A model generated the notes under the pieces. The model did not search any database, was not told where the DNA came from, and saw only the letters and a list, made by a program, of their open reading frames with translations. Below, one piece after another: positions 51,058-60,240 of a stretch of 64,000 bases of DNA; position 1 is the first letter of the stretch, and every line of letters begins with the position of its first letter. The translations under genes and the position numbers were made by a program. The DNA lies in assembly GCF_001482285.1 (NCBI RefSeq), contig NZ_LOEP01000016.1, forward strand, positions 124,001 to 188,000, written 5' to 3'. Origin of the DNA: Haloferax sp. Q22. GTDB lineage: Archaea; Halobacteriota; Halobacteria; Halobacteriales; Haloferacaceae.

Positions 51058-51623
51058 TGGGATCCCTCCGCGAGCGGCTCGACGACGTGCAGTCCCTTCT
51101 CGGCGGCGAGGTCGCGAACGACCGACAGCGTCTCGTCGACGCGGCCGGAGCGGACCGCGAGTCGGAGTCGGGCGCTCGACGCCTCGTTGGTCCCCTCGCG
51201 GGCGGACAGCGACAGGTCCTGCAGGGTCGCGTCCGCCGAGGACTCGATGCGGTGGAGCGTGTCCGAGAGGTCGGAATCGACGATGTCGCCGACGAGAATG
51301 ACCATTACCTCCTCGCCGAAGTGCTCCGCGCCGGCGCGGATGACGTTGACGCCGGCGTCGCGGAGCGCCTCGACGATTCGCTCGAAGCGGTCGGGCGGGC
51401 ATTCGAGGTCGACCTCCACGGGGATGTGTCCGCGGGGAGTCAGGCTCCCTCGTTCGTGGAAGATGGAAAGCAGGTTACCGCCGTTGTCGGAGATGGGCTT
51501 GAGCGCGGCCAAAAGCTGTCCGGGCTCGTCGACGAGTTCGAGCCGAATCGTGTGCGGTTTCGGCATCTCGCCGCTCCCGTCGGTCTCGGCGTCGCTCCCG
51601 CCGTCGAGGTCCTGTGCGCTCAT
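51054..51623 (-). CDS. ACT-domain regulatory protein
   Basis: 189 residues. HTIRLELVDEPGQLLAALKP with DNGGNLLSIFHERGS is a classical ACT domain; a second degenerate ACT-like half (ARLRLAVRSGRVDETLSVVRD) follows. It overlaps the homoserine dehydrogenase start by 4 bases, so it is probably the separate amino-acid-sensing (threonine or methionine) subunit. Confidence 0.88.
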   Translation of the reverse strand: MSAQDLDGGSDAETDGSGEMPKPHTIRLELVDEPGQLLAALKPISDNGGNLLSIFHERGSLTPRGHIPVEVDLECPPDRFERIVEALRDAGVNVIRAGAEHFGEEVMVILVGDIVDSDLSDTLHRIESSADATLQDLSLSAREGTNEASSARLRLAVRSGRVDETLSVVRDLAAEKGLHVVEPLAEGSQ

Positions 51624-52055
51624 TGTCCCACCCCCGTGGGCCGTCCCGACGCTGTTGTCCGCGACGCGCGGTTCGGTCGTGGTTTCGCGTCGTCGCGCCA
51701 GGAGTCGAGAGACGTACCCTTACGCATACGTATCCGTGATTCGGCCACGCGGTATAAGCCTTCGTAGCCGACACGGTTTGCCGACGCCGACAGCGTGCTG
51801 GCATTTGACATGGGTGTCAGTGCAGTTCGGCCGCGGCAGTTGGGACTCGGTCGGAGAGAACGGATCGCCGTGTGCTCATTATCACGTGATTTGGGCGGAA
51901 GCCCACGGCTTCAGTCGTGCTAACGAGCGTCTGAAAGTCAGCCTTAGGCGAAGAATATTCGAGTTAGTTGATGGGTAGCAAACTCAGTTTCCGTAGATAT
52001 ATACACGCCATCACGTGCCGCGTCACGCGGTGGGACAGTGACGGTAGGAAAACAG
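51624..52055. other. Intergenic region, 432 bases
   Basis: No gene is visible. Near 51745-51755 is a GGTATAAGC box on the plus strand, and at 51998-52008 ATATATACA, about 50 bases before the cupredoxin ATG. A small hairpin GAAGCC-CAC-GGCTTC at 51898-51912 is discussed in the findings. Confidence 0.5.
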
Positions 52056-52790
52056 ATGACCAAACAAACAGATACCGACGACCTCGAACTCAGCGACGAC
52101 GAACTGATAGAGGTCATCAAGAATCACGGAATCGACCGGCGATCACTGCTGAAAGTATTCGGTGTGGGTGCAGCCGTGTCGGCACTCGGGGGGACGGCAG
52201 CCGCGACCAGCGGCCGTGGAAACCGAATCGACGAGGTGTACGGCGCGCCGTACTCGGCGGATGACACCGTTCCCTCGGGACTCGTCGACCACGTCGTCGA
52301 ACTTCACACCCACGAAGAGAACATCCACGACGACTTCCCGATTGACCCCGAGTCAGGGAACGAGGTTCCGGCGGAGTTCATCTTCGACCCGGTTGGACTG
52401 CACGTGCGCCCCGGCGAAGTCGTCGAATTCCGCGTCCACCATGGGCTTCACACGGTGACGTCGTTCCATCCGAAGTTCAGCGAACCTCCGGTATTCACGT
52501 TACCGAGCCGGGTTCCAACGTCACACGGTTTCACGTCGCCTCCGGTGGTGGGCGGTGACTCGTGGCTCTACCGCTTTACGAAACAGGGCGTGTACGACGT
52601 GCTTTGCCTCCCCCACCTCACCCTCGGGATGGTTGCCCGAATCGTCGTATCCGGCGACGGAGCTGTCCCGTCGGACACATACGGACCGCTTCCGATTCCG
52701 AACGCCGGAGCTGTTCTGGGCGCTCCCGAGATGACACCGGAGAATATCGTCAGCGAAGGAAGCGTTGCCTGGGAAGACCTGACGCTGTAA
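52056..52790 (+). CDS. Exported cupredoxin (halocyanin/plastocyanin-like)
   Basis: 244 residues from ATG 52056 (GTG 52038 possible). After a polar head, DRRSLLKVFGVGAAVSALGG is a twin-arginine signal. The type-1 copper ligands are His in HHGLHTVTSFHP and the C-terminal C-x3-H...M site in DVLCLPHLTLGMVAR. It probably carries electrons at the outer face of the membrane. The N-terminal VVELHTHEENIHDD is His-rich. Partner unknown. Confidence 0.83.
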   Translation: MTKQTDTDDLELSDDELIEVIKNHGIDRRSLLKVFGVGAAVSALGGTAAATSGRGNRIDEVYGAPYSADDTVPSGLVDHVVELHTHEENIHDDFPIDPESGNEVPAEFIFDPVGLHVRPGEVVEFRVHHGLHTVTSFHPKFSEPPVFTLPSRVPTSHGFTSPPVVGGDSWLYRFTKQGVYDVLCLPHLTLGMVARIVVSGDGAVPSDTYGPLPIPNAGAVLGAPEMTPENIVSEGSVAWEDLTL

Positions 52791-53097
52791 CCGAACTCCA
52801 CGCGGCGGTGAAGCCGATCTCCGTTTTTATTTGTTCTATTTATCAATCAGTACTACGTCAAGGGCGGTGTTTCGAGAGCCCGTTATCGTGGCGTAGTTCG
52901 GACTCTCATCGGACAGCGAATGTACGGAGAGTCTGACGGCGCTCGACGTCGGCGCCCCCGGTCGTCCGATTCACCCCTGAAGGGACGACCGAGCGACCGG
53001 AAAACGGAGCGGCGAGAAGCAACCGCTGCGACCGTTAGTGTGACACACTGCGGTCGCTCCCGGGCCGGTGACCGAAAGAAGGCGCGAAGGCTCGCGC
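52791..53097. other. Intergenic region, 307 bases
   Basis: Separates the convergent cupredoxin and EF-2 genes. No gene or clear hairpin with T-run is seen. TTTTTATTTGTTCTATTTATC at about 52824-52844 (T-rich) may end the cupredoxin transcript. Confidence 0.45.
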
Positions 53098-55281
53098 TTA
53101 GATGTAGTCGATAGCCTGCGAGAGCTCGAGCTTCATGCCCTTGCGCTCGCGGATCTCCATGATCTTCTCGCGCTGGAGGTTGTCCGAGAGCACGCGGAAG
53201 CCGGCGTTCTCCGTGTTCCAGGAGGCGCGACCTTCCGTGGCCGAACGGATGTCCGACGAGAAGCCGATCATCTCTTCGACGGGCGCGATGCCCTCGATGA
53301 CCATGAGGTCACCTTCCTGGTACATGTCGTCGACGCGGCCGCGGCGACCCTGAATCTCGCCGGAGGCCGAGCCCATGTATTCGGAGGCGACGTCGATGCG
53401 GACGTTCTGGATGGGTTCGAGGAGCTTCACCTGACCCGCGATGAGCGAGCGGTGGACCGCGTCACGCGTCGCAGGGATGACCTGCGCGGGACCGCGGTGG
53501 ATGGTGTCCTCGTGGAGGCGCGCGTCGTGGAGGCGCAGGAGCGTCCCCTGAACGGGCTCCGCGGCGAGCGGACCGTCGTCGAGCGCCTCTTCGAGACCCT
53601 CGATGACGAGTTCCATCGTCTCGTTGAGGTGCTGGATACCCTTCGTGTCGTCGATGAGGATGTTCGTCCCGTGGATGTGTTCGACGTTCTGGGACGTGTC
53701 CTTGTCCATGCCGGCTTCCTGCAGCGCCTCGCGGCGCTCCAGTTCGGGCATGTCCATCGAGATTTCGCCGAGCTTGATGGAGTCGACGATGTCCTGCGAG
53801 AGGGGTTCCGCCGTGATGTAGAACTTGTTGTGGCGGTTCGGGGAGACGCCCTCGACCTCGTGGGACTTGCCCTGGACCTGCTCGCGGTAGACGACAATCG
53901 GCTCACCGGTGCGGACCGGGATGCCCTGGTTGTCGCGGATACGCTGGGTGATGACTTCGAGGTGGAGCTCGCCCTGCCCGGAGATGAGGTGCTCGCCCGT
54001 GTCCTCGTTAATCTCGATGCGGATGGTCGGGTCTTCCTTCGCGACCTGCTGGAGCGTCTGGATGAGCTTCGGCAGGTCGTCCATGCGCTCTGCCTCGACG
54101 GACTTCGTGATGACAGGCTCGGAGATGTGCTCGATGGACTCGAACGGCGTCATCTCGACGGAGGAGACGGTGGAACCGGCGATGGCGTCACGGAGACCCG
54201 TGACGGCCGCGATGTTCCCCGCGGGAACGCCGCGGTCGAGTTCCTCGCGCTCGCCGCCCATGAAGACACCGACGGACTGGACGCGGTTCTTGCCCGCGGT
54301 CCCGGAGACGTAGAGCTCCTGACCCTTGCGGATGGTGCCGGAGAACAGGCGACCCGTCGCGATTTCGCCCGCGTGGGGGTCCATCGAGATGTCGGTCGCC
54401 ATGAAGACGACTTCGCCTTCGTCGTCGACTTCGCGCATCTGGCGCGCGAGGTCGGACTCGGAGTCACCGCGCCAGACCGTCGGGATACGACGGGGCTGAG
54501 CGTCGAGCGGGTCGGGGAAGTGCTCCGCGACCATGTCGAGGACGACGTCCGAAAGCGGCGTGCGCTCGTGGAGTTCCTGGCGGTCGCCACCGCGCTCGAG
54601 TTCCATGATGTCGCCGAAGGAGATACCGGTCTCCTCCATCGACGGCATGGAGACGCCCCACTTGTACAGGGCGGACCCGAAGGCGACGGTCCCGTCTTCG
54701 ACGGAGACCGTCCAGTCGTAGTCCTTCTCCTCGGTCATCCCGCGGATGAGCTCGTTGACGTCGGAGATGACGTCGACGAGGCGCTTCTGCATCTCCTCGG
54801 GACCTTCCTGCAGTTCGTTGATGAGGCGGTCGACCTTGTTGATGAAAAGCGCCGGCTTGACGCCCTCGCGGAGCGCCTGACGCAGGACCGTCTCGGTCTG
54901 CGGCATGGCACCCTCGACGGCGTCGACGACGACGAGCGCACCGTCGACGGCGCGCATCGCGCGCGTCACGTCGCCACCGAAGTCGACGTGGCCCGGCGTG
55001 TCGATGAGGTTGATGAGGTGGTTCTCGCCTTCCCATTCGTGGGTCATCGAGACGTTTGCGGCGTCGATGGTGATGCCGCGTTCCTGTTCGTCTTCCTTCG
55101 TGTCCATCGCGAGCTGCTGGCCGGCAGTCTCGTCAGAGATCATGCCCGCACCCGCGAGGAGGTTGTCGGAGAGGGTCGTCTTACCGTGGTCGACGTGAGC
55201 GGCGATGGCGATGTTCCGGATCTGCTCCGGCTTGTCCATCAGTTTCTCACATTCCTGGACGATCTTCTTTCGTCGGCCCAT
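53098..55281 (-). CDS. fusA: Elongation factor 2 (aEF-2)
   Basis: 727 residues from ATG 55281: [16 protein letters not shown]1 AHVDHGKTT (28-36), G3 [11 protein letters not shown]4 NKVDR. The diphthamide loop [13 protein letters not shown] contains the target histidine of diphthamide modification, a mark of archaeal/eukaryal EF-2. Catalyses ribosomal translocation. Upstream in-frame extension is not conserved. Confidence 0.97.
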   Translation of the reverse strand: MGRRKKIVQECEKLMDKPEQIRNIAIAAHVDHGKTTLSDNLLAGAGMISDETAGQQLAMDTKEDEQERGITIDAANVSMTHEWEGENHLINLIDTPGHVDFGGDVTRAMRAVDGALVVVDAVEGAMPQTETVLRQALREGVKPALFINKVDRLINELQEGPEEMQKRLVDVISDVNELIRGMTEEKDYDWTVSVEDGTVAFGSALYKWGVSMPSMEETGISFGDIMELERGGDRQELHERTPLSDVVLDMVAEHFPDPLDAQPRRIPTVWRGDSESDLARQMREVDDEGEVVFMATDISMDPHAGEIATGRLFSGTIRKGQELYVSGTAGKNRVQSVGVFMGGEREELDRGVPAGNIAAVTGLRDAIAGSTVSSVEMTPFESIEHISEPVITKSVEAERMDDLPKLIQTLQQVAKEDPTIRIEINEDTGEHLISGQGELHLEVITQRIRDNQGIPVRTGEPIVVYREQVQGKSHEVEGVSPNRHNKFYITAEPLSQDIVDSIKLGEISMDMPELERREALQEAGMDKDTSQNVEHIHGTNILIDDTKGIQHLNETMELVIEGLEEALDDGPLAAEPVQGTLLRLHDARLHEDTIHRGPAQVIPATRDAVHRSLIAGQVKLLEPIQNVRIDVASEYMGSASGEIQGRRGRVDDMYQEGDLMVIEGIAPVEEMIGFSSDIRSATEGRASWNTENAGFRVLSDNLQREKIMEIRERKGMKLELSQAIDYI

Positions 55282-55471
55282 TATACAGTGGTCTACCGGC
55301 AGGAGGGTCAAAAGAGTAGTGTTTTTGCCGAGCGGATTTCCCATTTTCAGCCGTCCTACCGCCGGGGTATGAGCATTTTTGTCACGATAGGTGAGACTGT
55401 CCGCCGGACGCGAATCTCGTTGCCGGGGTCGGCGTAAGAGTCATGTTGGTTGATAACATTTCTCAACTCGA

Positions 55472-56227
55472 ATGGACCTCCGAGTCGTCGGGGGCGCACC
55501 GGCAGACCCGTTCTTGAGCGCCGCCGACCTGTTCGAAACCGAGTTCGAGCTTTCGTACCCCGTGTACGTGCGCGTTCGCGATGATCCCGACTCCCGCACG
55601 TGGGCCGGCCACTATCAGGACCACCACGTCCTCAACATCTCCCGGCAGGCCGCCACCAGCGCGATGGCCCGCGAACTCGCGCTCCACGAACTCTCACACA
55701 TGGCCCGAAACGAGGAAGGCCACGTCTCGCACTACCAATCCACGCGCGAGGCGGTCTTTCTCGCGCTCGCGGGCAGAACCGTCGAGCGTCGGAAGCTCGC
55801 GCACTGCTATCAAATCGCTAATCACTGCAAGGATATCTATGCCGACGACCTGACACTGTCTGTCGCGCCCGCGGACAAACTCGTCCAGTTCCTCGAATCG
55901 CAACTGGCGGCGGCGCTCGCCGACCGACCGCAGGCGTCCGGACGCCCCGGCTCTCGACTCGTCACCGCGGGTTCGGACCCCGAAATCACGGCCGTGAACG
56001 CCGCGTTCGCCCTCGCGCTCGTGGAGCGACACGACCTCGTCGAGCCCGACCACCGGCTGTACGACCTCGCCCACGCCGCGGGCGACGACGCGCCGTCGGT
56101 GTCGCTCGACACGTTCAAAGAACAGTTCCGGACGCTCGCCGACGACCCCTCGAAAAGCGAGTACCGCCGGACGCTCGTCGACGTGGTGAAACACTACGTC
56201 GTCAACCCGGGAATGGCCGCCGACTGA
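55472..56227 (+). CDS. DUF5781-like protein with HExxH motif
   Basis: 251 residues. ARELALHELSHMARNEEGHV contains HELSH, a zincin-type HExxH motif, with a further candidate ligand in the GHVSHYQSTREAVFL stretch. N-terminal strands and a helical C-terminus make a compact domain. It may be a metalloprotease, but no substrate or third ligand is established. Convergent with the S12-S7 cluster, divergent from EF-2. Confidence 0.75.
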   Translation: MDLRVVGGAPADPFLSAADLFETEFELSYPVYVRVRDDPDSRTWAGHYQDHHVLNISRQAATSAMARELALHELSHMARNEEGHVSHYQSTREAVFLALAGRTVERRKLAHCYQIANHCKDIYADDLTLSVAPADKLVQFLESQLAAALADRPQASGRPGSRLVTAGSDPEITAVNAAFALALVERHDLVEPDHRLYDLAHAAGDDAPSVSLDTFKEQFRTLADDPSKSEYRRTLVDVVKHYVVNPGMAAD

Positions 56228-56339
56228 GTGCTACGCTACGCACCGGTCACGAGGCGCCAGACGAACGGTGTGTGTCCCACCAGACCGACCGTACGGCGTC
56301 GTCACTCGGCGCGGTGAAAAACGGAAGAGAGTGGAGAGA

Positions 56340-56954
56340 TTACCGGGCCGCTTCGGCCACGCGCTCTTTCTCCTCTTTCTGGGAGATAGCGTACGTCTGG
56401 ACGTCGTAGTCGGCCGCGCCGATGAGCTGCTGTGCGAGCGCCTCGGCGGCGGTGGTCGTCGTCTTGTAGGAACCGCTGAGCGTGCCCTGTGCGATGAACT
56501 TCAGCGCCTCGTCGACGCGGCGCTGCGGGGCGACGTCGACGGCCTGCGGGACCGAGATACCGCCGTACTTGAGGCGGACGGTCTCCTCGCGGGGACCAGC
56601 GTTCTCGACCGCGCGGATGAGCACCTGCACGGGGTTCTCCTCGGTGCGCTCGTGGACGATTTCGAACGCTTCCTTGACGATTTTACTCGTCTTCTGCTTG
56701 TGTCCCGTGTTGTCCTCGGTCTGCATCAGACGGTTGATGAGCCGCTCGACGATGCTGATTTCGGACTTCTGGAACTGCTTCGAGGCGTGACGACCCATCG
56801 TGTGGGCGATGGGCGTCGCCTTGATGTACCGGCTCATGCTGGGGTCGGTGTACTCCATCTCGGAGACGTCCCAGACGCCGAACAGAAGCGCGTTCTCCTT
56901 TGCTTCCTCGCTGCTCGCGGGGGACTCGGGCTCGGGTGCGTCGCTTTCCGACAT
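56340..56954 (-). CDS. rps7: Ribosomal protein uS7
   Basis: 204 residues. MSESDAPEPESPASSEEAKE is the haloarchaeal acidic extension; the conserved core has KQFQKSEISIVERLINRLMQ, ENPVQVLIRAVENAGPREE, GGISVPQAVDVAPQRRVDEA. Follows rps12 by 2 bases in one operon. Confidence 0.97.
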   Translation of the reverse strand: MSESDAPEPESPASSEEAKENALLFGVWDVSEMEYTDPSMSRYIKATPIAHTMGRHASKQFQKSEISIVERLINRLMQTEDNTGHKQKTSKIVKEAFEIVHERTEENPVQVLIRAVENAGPREETVRLKYGGISVPQAVDVAPQRRVDEALKFIAQGTLSGSYKTTTTAAEALAQQLIGAADYDVQTYAISQKEEKERVAEAAR

Positions 56955-56956
56955 GG

Positions 56957-57385
56957 TTAGCGCACCGGCTTTTCAGCGTTCCCGCGGACGAGTTCGATCA
57001 TCGAGACGCCGTTGACCTTCTCGACCTTGTAGTTGACACCCGAAAGGTCACCCATCGCGCGACCCTTCGCGCCGCCGATACCGGCGATGGTGACTTCGTC
57101 GTGTTCGTCGATGAACGAAATCGCGCCGTCACCGGGACAGAAGGCGGTGACCTGCTTTCCGTTCTTGATGAGCTGAACACGGACGCATTTCCGAATCGCC
57201 GAGTTCGGCTGCTTCGCTTCGATACCAACCTTCTCGAGGACGATGCCGCGACCCTGCGGGGCACCCTCGAGCGGGTCGGACTTCTTGCCGAGACCGCGCT
57301 CACGGCGCGCGTACTCAGAGTCGGACCAGCGGCGCTTCTGCCGGTCCTGCTTGAGCTTGCGCGCGGCGTATTTGCCGTTCGCCAT
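56957..57385 (-). CDS. rps12: Ribosomal protein uS12
   Basis: 142 residues from ATG 57385: [40 protein letters not shown] (the streptomycin/decoding loop), [20 protein letters not shown]. First gene of the S12-S7 operon. Confidence 0.97.
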   Translation of the reverse strand: MANGKYAARKLKQDRQKRRWSDSEYARRERGLGKKSDPLEGAPQGRGIVLEKVGIEAKQPNSAIRKCVRVQLIKNGKQVTAFCPGDGAISFIDEHDEVTIAGIGGAKGRAMGDLSGVNYKVEKVNGVSMIELVRGNAEKPVR

Positions 57386-57410
57386 AGTGAACAACAGTTC
57401 CAGATGGAGC

Positions 57411-57418
57411 TACTTAAG
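57411..57418 (-). promoter_or_regulatory. TATA-like box of the S12-S7 operon
   Basis: CTTAAGTA on the minus strand, about 28 bases before the rps12 ATG at 57385, consistent with a leaderless or nearly leaderless transcript. The remaining 57419-57610 holds no recognised gene. Confidence 0.4.
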
Positions 57419-57610
57419 CCTCCCTTTTCGAATCCGACGAGACGGCTTCAGGAGCGATTAGCGCCCCCTAAGGAGGAATCTGAGGTCGTTTCTCCGATTC
57501 GAACGACGGCCCCTCCGCGTCGAAGAGGGACTAAACCGCCCGGAGATTGTGTCGTTTCGTCCACCCGTGCGAACGATGCGCACACGGGCCGACGCGCCCG
57601 TCCAGCGGGG

Positions 57611-58504
57611 TCACTCGCCGCCGCGCTCGCCGACAAGGTCCACGTCGAGGCGACCGCTGACCTCGCGGCCCGACGCCGGACCGAGTGTCAGCCCCTCCTC
57701 GTCGAACCGCCGCTTGACTCGACGACGGTACTGCGAGCGAACGTCGACGAGACTCACGTCCATCGGCGAGGCGACCCAGAACTCCGCCTGTAGGCCGATC
57801 GAACTCCCGGCGAACTCGAGGATGCGCGCGGTCGGTTCCGGGTCGTCGAGCACGCGGTCGTCCTCCCGCGCCGTCTCGACGAGTTCGCGAAGCGCCAACT
57901 CCGCGTCGTCGGTGTACGCGATATCGACGCGCTCGGTGATTCGGTACCGCTCTCGGCCGTACGGGCGAGTGAGCGCGTTCGTCGTGAGTTCCGTGTTCGG
58001 TACCGAGATGGTCTCGTTGTTCACCGTCTGCACGCGCGTGACCCGGAAGTCAACCGCCTCGACGACCCCCTCGCCACCGGGCCACGATATCCAGTCGCCG
58101 ACGTTGAAGTCCGGGTCGGCTACGAGAAAGAGGCCGCTGATGAGCGCGCCGATGACCTCCTGTCCGGCGACCCCGACGACGAGCGTCAGCGCCGCGACGA
58201 TGAGCGCCGTGTCGGTCAGGACCGACGCGTAGCCCGCGCCGATGGCGCCCGCGAGTGCGGCGACGACGATGACGAACGCGTGCGCGTAGGTCTCCGTCGC
58301 CGACTGCAACGTCGGGTTGTTCCGGTTCCGGGCGCTGACGAGCCTCGTCACGCCCGGGACCACGAGGAGCCGACCGACGAGATAGACCACGATCGCCGCG
58401 GCGGCGAATCCCGCGGTCGCGCTCGTGAGCTCCTCGTACTCCGAAAACTGCGTCGGGTCGAGTTGCCCGACTGCGACTCCGACAGACTGTCGTATCGGCG
58501 ACAT
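57611..58504 (-). CDS. MscS-family mechanosensitive channel
   Basis: 297 residues from ATG 58504. Three hydrophobic helices (SATAGFAAAAIVVYLVGRLL, AHAFVIVVAALAGAIGAGYA, TALIVAALTLVVGVAGQEVI) with the pore-lining third helix, then the MscS beta domain: FNVGDWISWPGGEGVVEAVD, NNETISVPNTELTTNALTRP. It releases solutes on membrane tension, useful under osmotic downshift. Encoded between rps12 and nusA on the same strand. Confidence 0.88.
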   Translation of the reverse strand: MSPIRQSVGVAVGQLDPTQFSEYEELTSATAGFAAAAIVVYLVGRLLVVPGVTRLVSARNRNNPTLQSATETYAHAFVIVVAALAGAIGAGYASVLTDTALIVAALTLVVGVAGQEVIGALISGLFLVADPDFNVGDWISWPGGEGVVEAVDFRVTRVQTVNNETISVPNTELTTNALTRPYGRERYRITERVDIAYTDDAELALRELVETAREDDRVLDDPEPTARILEFAGSSIGLQAEFWVASPMDVSLVDVRSQYRRRVKRRFDEEGLTLGPASGREVSGRLDVDLVGERGGE

Positions 58505-58558
58505 GCGTAGCTCGCGGGTCGGTGGAGACAAAAACGTGTGGTCGAGCAGACCGCCGCC

Positions 58559-58978
58559 CTACGTCAACTGGATGTCGTCGATGTCGTAGTGGCGACGCGC
58601 CAGTTCACGGGCGGTGTCGATTGTCTTCCCGCTCGCGCCGATGGCGACGCCGCGGTCGGCTTCGGCGACCTCGACGTACGCGACGGTGTCGTTCTGCCGC
58701 GAGAGAGTCACGTGTCGGACGGCCGCCGGCGCGAGCGCGCTCGCGACGAACGCCTCCGGCGTGTCGGCGTCCTCGACCAGTTCGACCGACCGACCGAGTT
58801 GCCGCTCGACCGACTGGACGGTCCGCCCGCCGGGGCCGATGGCCGTCGCCATGTCGCCCGCGGCGACGAGGAAGACGACCCGGTCCTCGAACACGAGGCA
58901 GTCGTGGGCGGTCGCCTCCGTCTCCTCCTCGAAGAGGGCGATGAAGCGGCGGGCCGTATCCGACAGCGTAACTTTCAT
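58559..58978 (-). CDS. nusA: Archaeal NusA (KH-domain transcription factor)
   Basis: 139 residues with two KH domains, each with its GxxG loop: AIGPGGRTVQSVE and AIGASGKTIDTAR. The S1 and N-terminal domains of bacterial NusA are absent, as usual in archaea. 2 bases downstream of rpoA2, in the RNA polymerase operon. Confidence 0.93.
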   Translation of the reverse strand: MKVTLSDTARRFIALFEEETEATAHDCLVFEDRVVFLVAAGDMATAIGPGGRTVQSVERQLGRSVELVEDADTPEAFVASALAPAAVRHVTLSRQNDTVAYVEVAEADRGVAIGASGKTIDTARELARRHYDIDDIQLT

Positions 58979-58980
58979 CG

Positions 58981-60240
58981 TCAGTCGTCAGACGGTTCTG
59001 GTGCCGCGTTGGCGTCCGCGTCTTCGACGTCGAGCGAACCCATGCGCAGGTCCACGTCGCCGGTGCCGATCGCGATCGGCTTGCCGACGATGACGTTCTC
59101 GATGACGCCGTCGAGGTCGTCTTCCTCGCCGTGGATGGCGGCGTCGAGCAGGTGGTTGACCGTGACCTCGAACGCGGCGCGGGCGAGGACGGAGTCCTTC
59201 GACCCGGAGATACCGTGGCGACCGATGGACTCGATGGTCCCGTCGTTCGTCATGATGTCTGCGACGAGCATCAGGTGGCGGATGTTCACGTCGTCGAGAC
59301 CCTGCTCGCGGAGCGTGTTCATCGTCTCGTCGATGATCGCCTCACGGGCGGCCTCGATGCCGAGCTGCTTGTGCACCTCGTGGATGTTGTTCGAGGTGGT
59401 CCGGGAGGCGTCGACGCCCTCGATGGCGAGCGCGTCGCCGAACGCCGAGCCCTCGGTGTAGAGGACGAACTCCTCTTCGTCGGTGTCCTCGTTGTTCTCC
59501 TTGCGGATGACGACGCGGGAGACCTCCTCGATGCCCTTGAACACGATGTCGCGCAGTTCCTCGACGAGTTGGAGGAGCCGGCGGTAACTCGGGCTCTCGG
59601 GGCCGAACTCGATGAGCGTCCCCTCGCGGCGGGTCTTGATGCCGAGCGCGTCCTCGATGGTCTCGGCGATTTCGCTCGCGACGACGCCCTCGTCGTCGTA
59701 GGTCGGCCAGCGCTCGAGGAGCGTCTCGTCGTTGAGGTCGATCTGGACGACCATGTCGGCAACGTTGGTCGAGATGTCGCCGAGCGCCAGAATCTTCGTG
59801 GACTCGATGTTCCAGACGACCTGGTGGGCGAGTTCGCGGTTGTTCGCGTACTCGTCTTCGAGGTACACCGTCATCATCGGCGTGTCGGGGGTCTTCCGCG
59901 CGTCCACCAGTTCGATGAGGCGCGGCAGCCCCTGCGTGACGTCGATTTCGGCGACGCCCGCGTAGTGGAACGTGTTCATCGTCATCTGCGTCCCCGGCTC
60001 ACCGATGGACTGCGCCGAGACCGTCCCGACGGGGTCGAGCGGGTCGACGCGGGTGTCGAGGTAGCGCGCCTCGACGGCCTGCGCGATTTCGCCGGCCTGT
60101 TCGAGCGAGACGCCCTCGCGCTCTTCGATGGTCTGGTAGATGCGGTCCTTCAGGCGTCGAGACAGCTCTTTGGACTCGACGACGTCGACGATGGCGTCGT
60201 CGACGAACTCGTAGTCGGCGGTTGCGTCGTGCTTAGTCAT
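58981..60240 (-). CDS. rpoA2: RNA polymerase subunit A''
   Basis: 419 residues from ATG 60240, overlapping rpoA1 by 8 bases. [20 protein letters not shown] is the bridge helix/trigger-loop region conserved in the C-terminal part of the largest subunit; [18 protein letters not shown] and [20 protein letters not shown] follow. Archaea split the largest subunit into A' and A''. Confidence 0.97.
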   Translation of the reverse strand: MTKHDATADYEFVDDAIVDVVESKELSRRLKDRIYQTIEEREGVSLEQAGEIAQAVEARYLDTRVDPLDPVGTVSAQSIGEPGTQMTMNTFHYAGVAEIDVTQGLPRLIELVDARKTPDTPMMTVYLEDEYANNRELAHQVVWNIESTKILALGDISTNVADMVVQIDLNDETLLERWPTYDDEGVVASEIAETIEDALGIKTRREGTLIEFGPESPSYRRLLQLVEELRDIVFKGIEEVSRVVIRKENNEDTDEEEFVLYTEGSAFGDALAIEGVDASRTTSNNIHEVHKQLGIEAAREAIIDETMNTLREQGLDDVNIRHLMLVADIMTNDGTIESIGRHGISGSKDSVLARAAFEVTVNHLLDAAIHGEEDDLDGVIENVIVGKPIAIGTGDVDLRMGSLDVEDADANAAPEPSDD

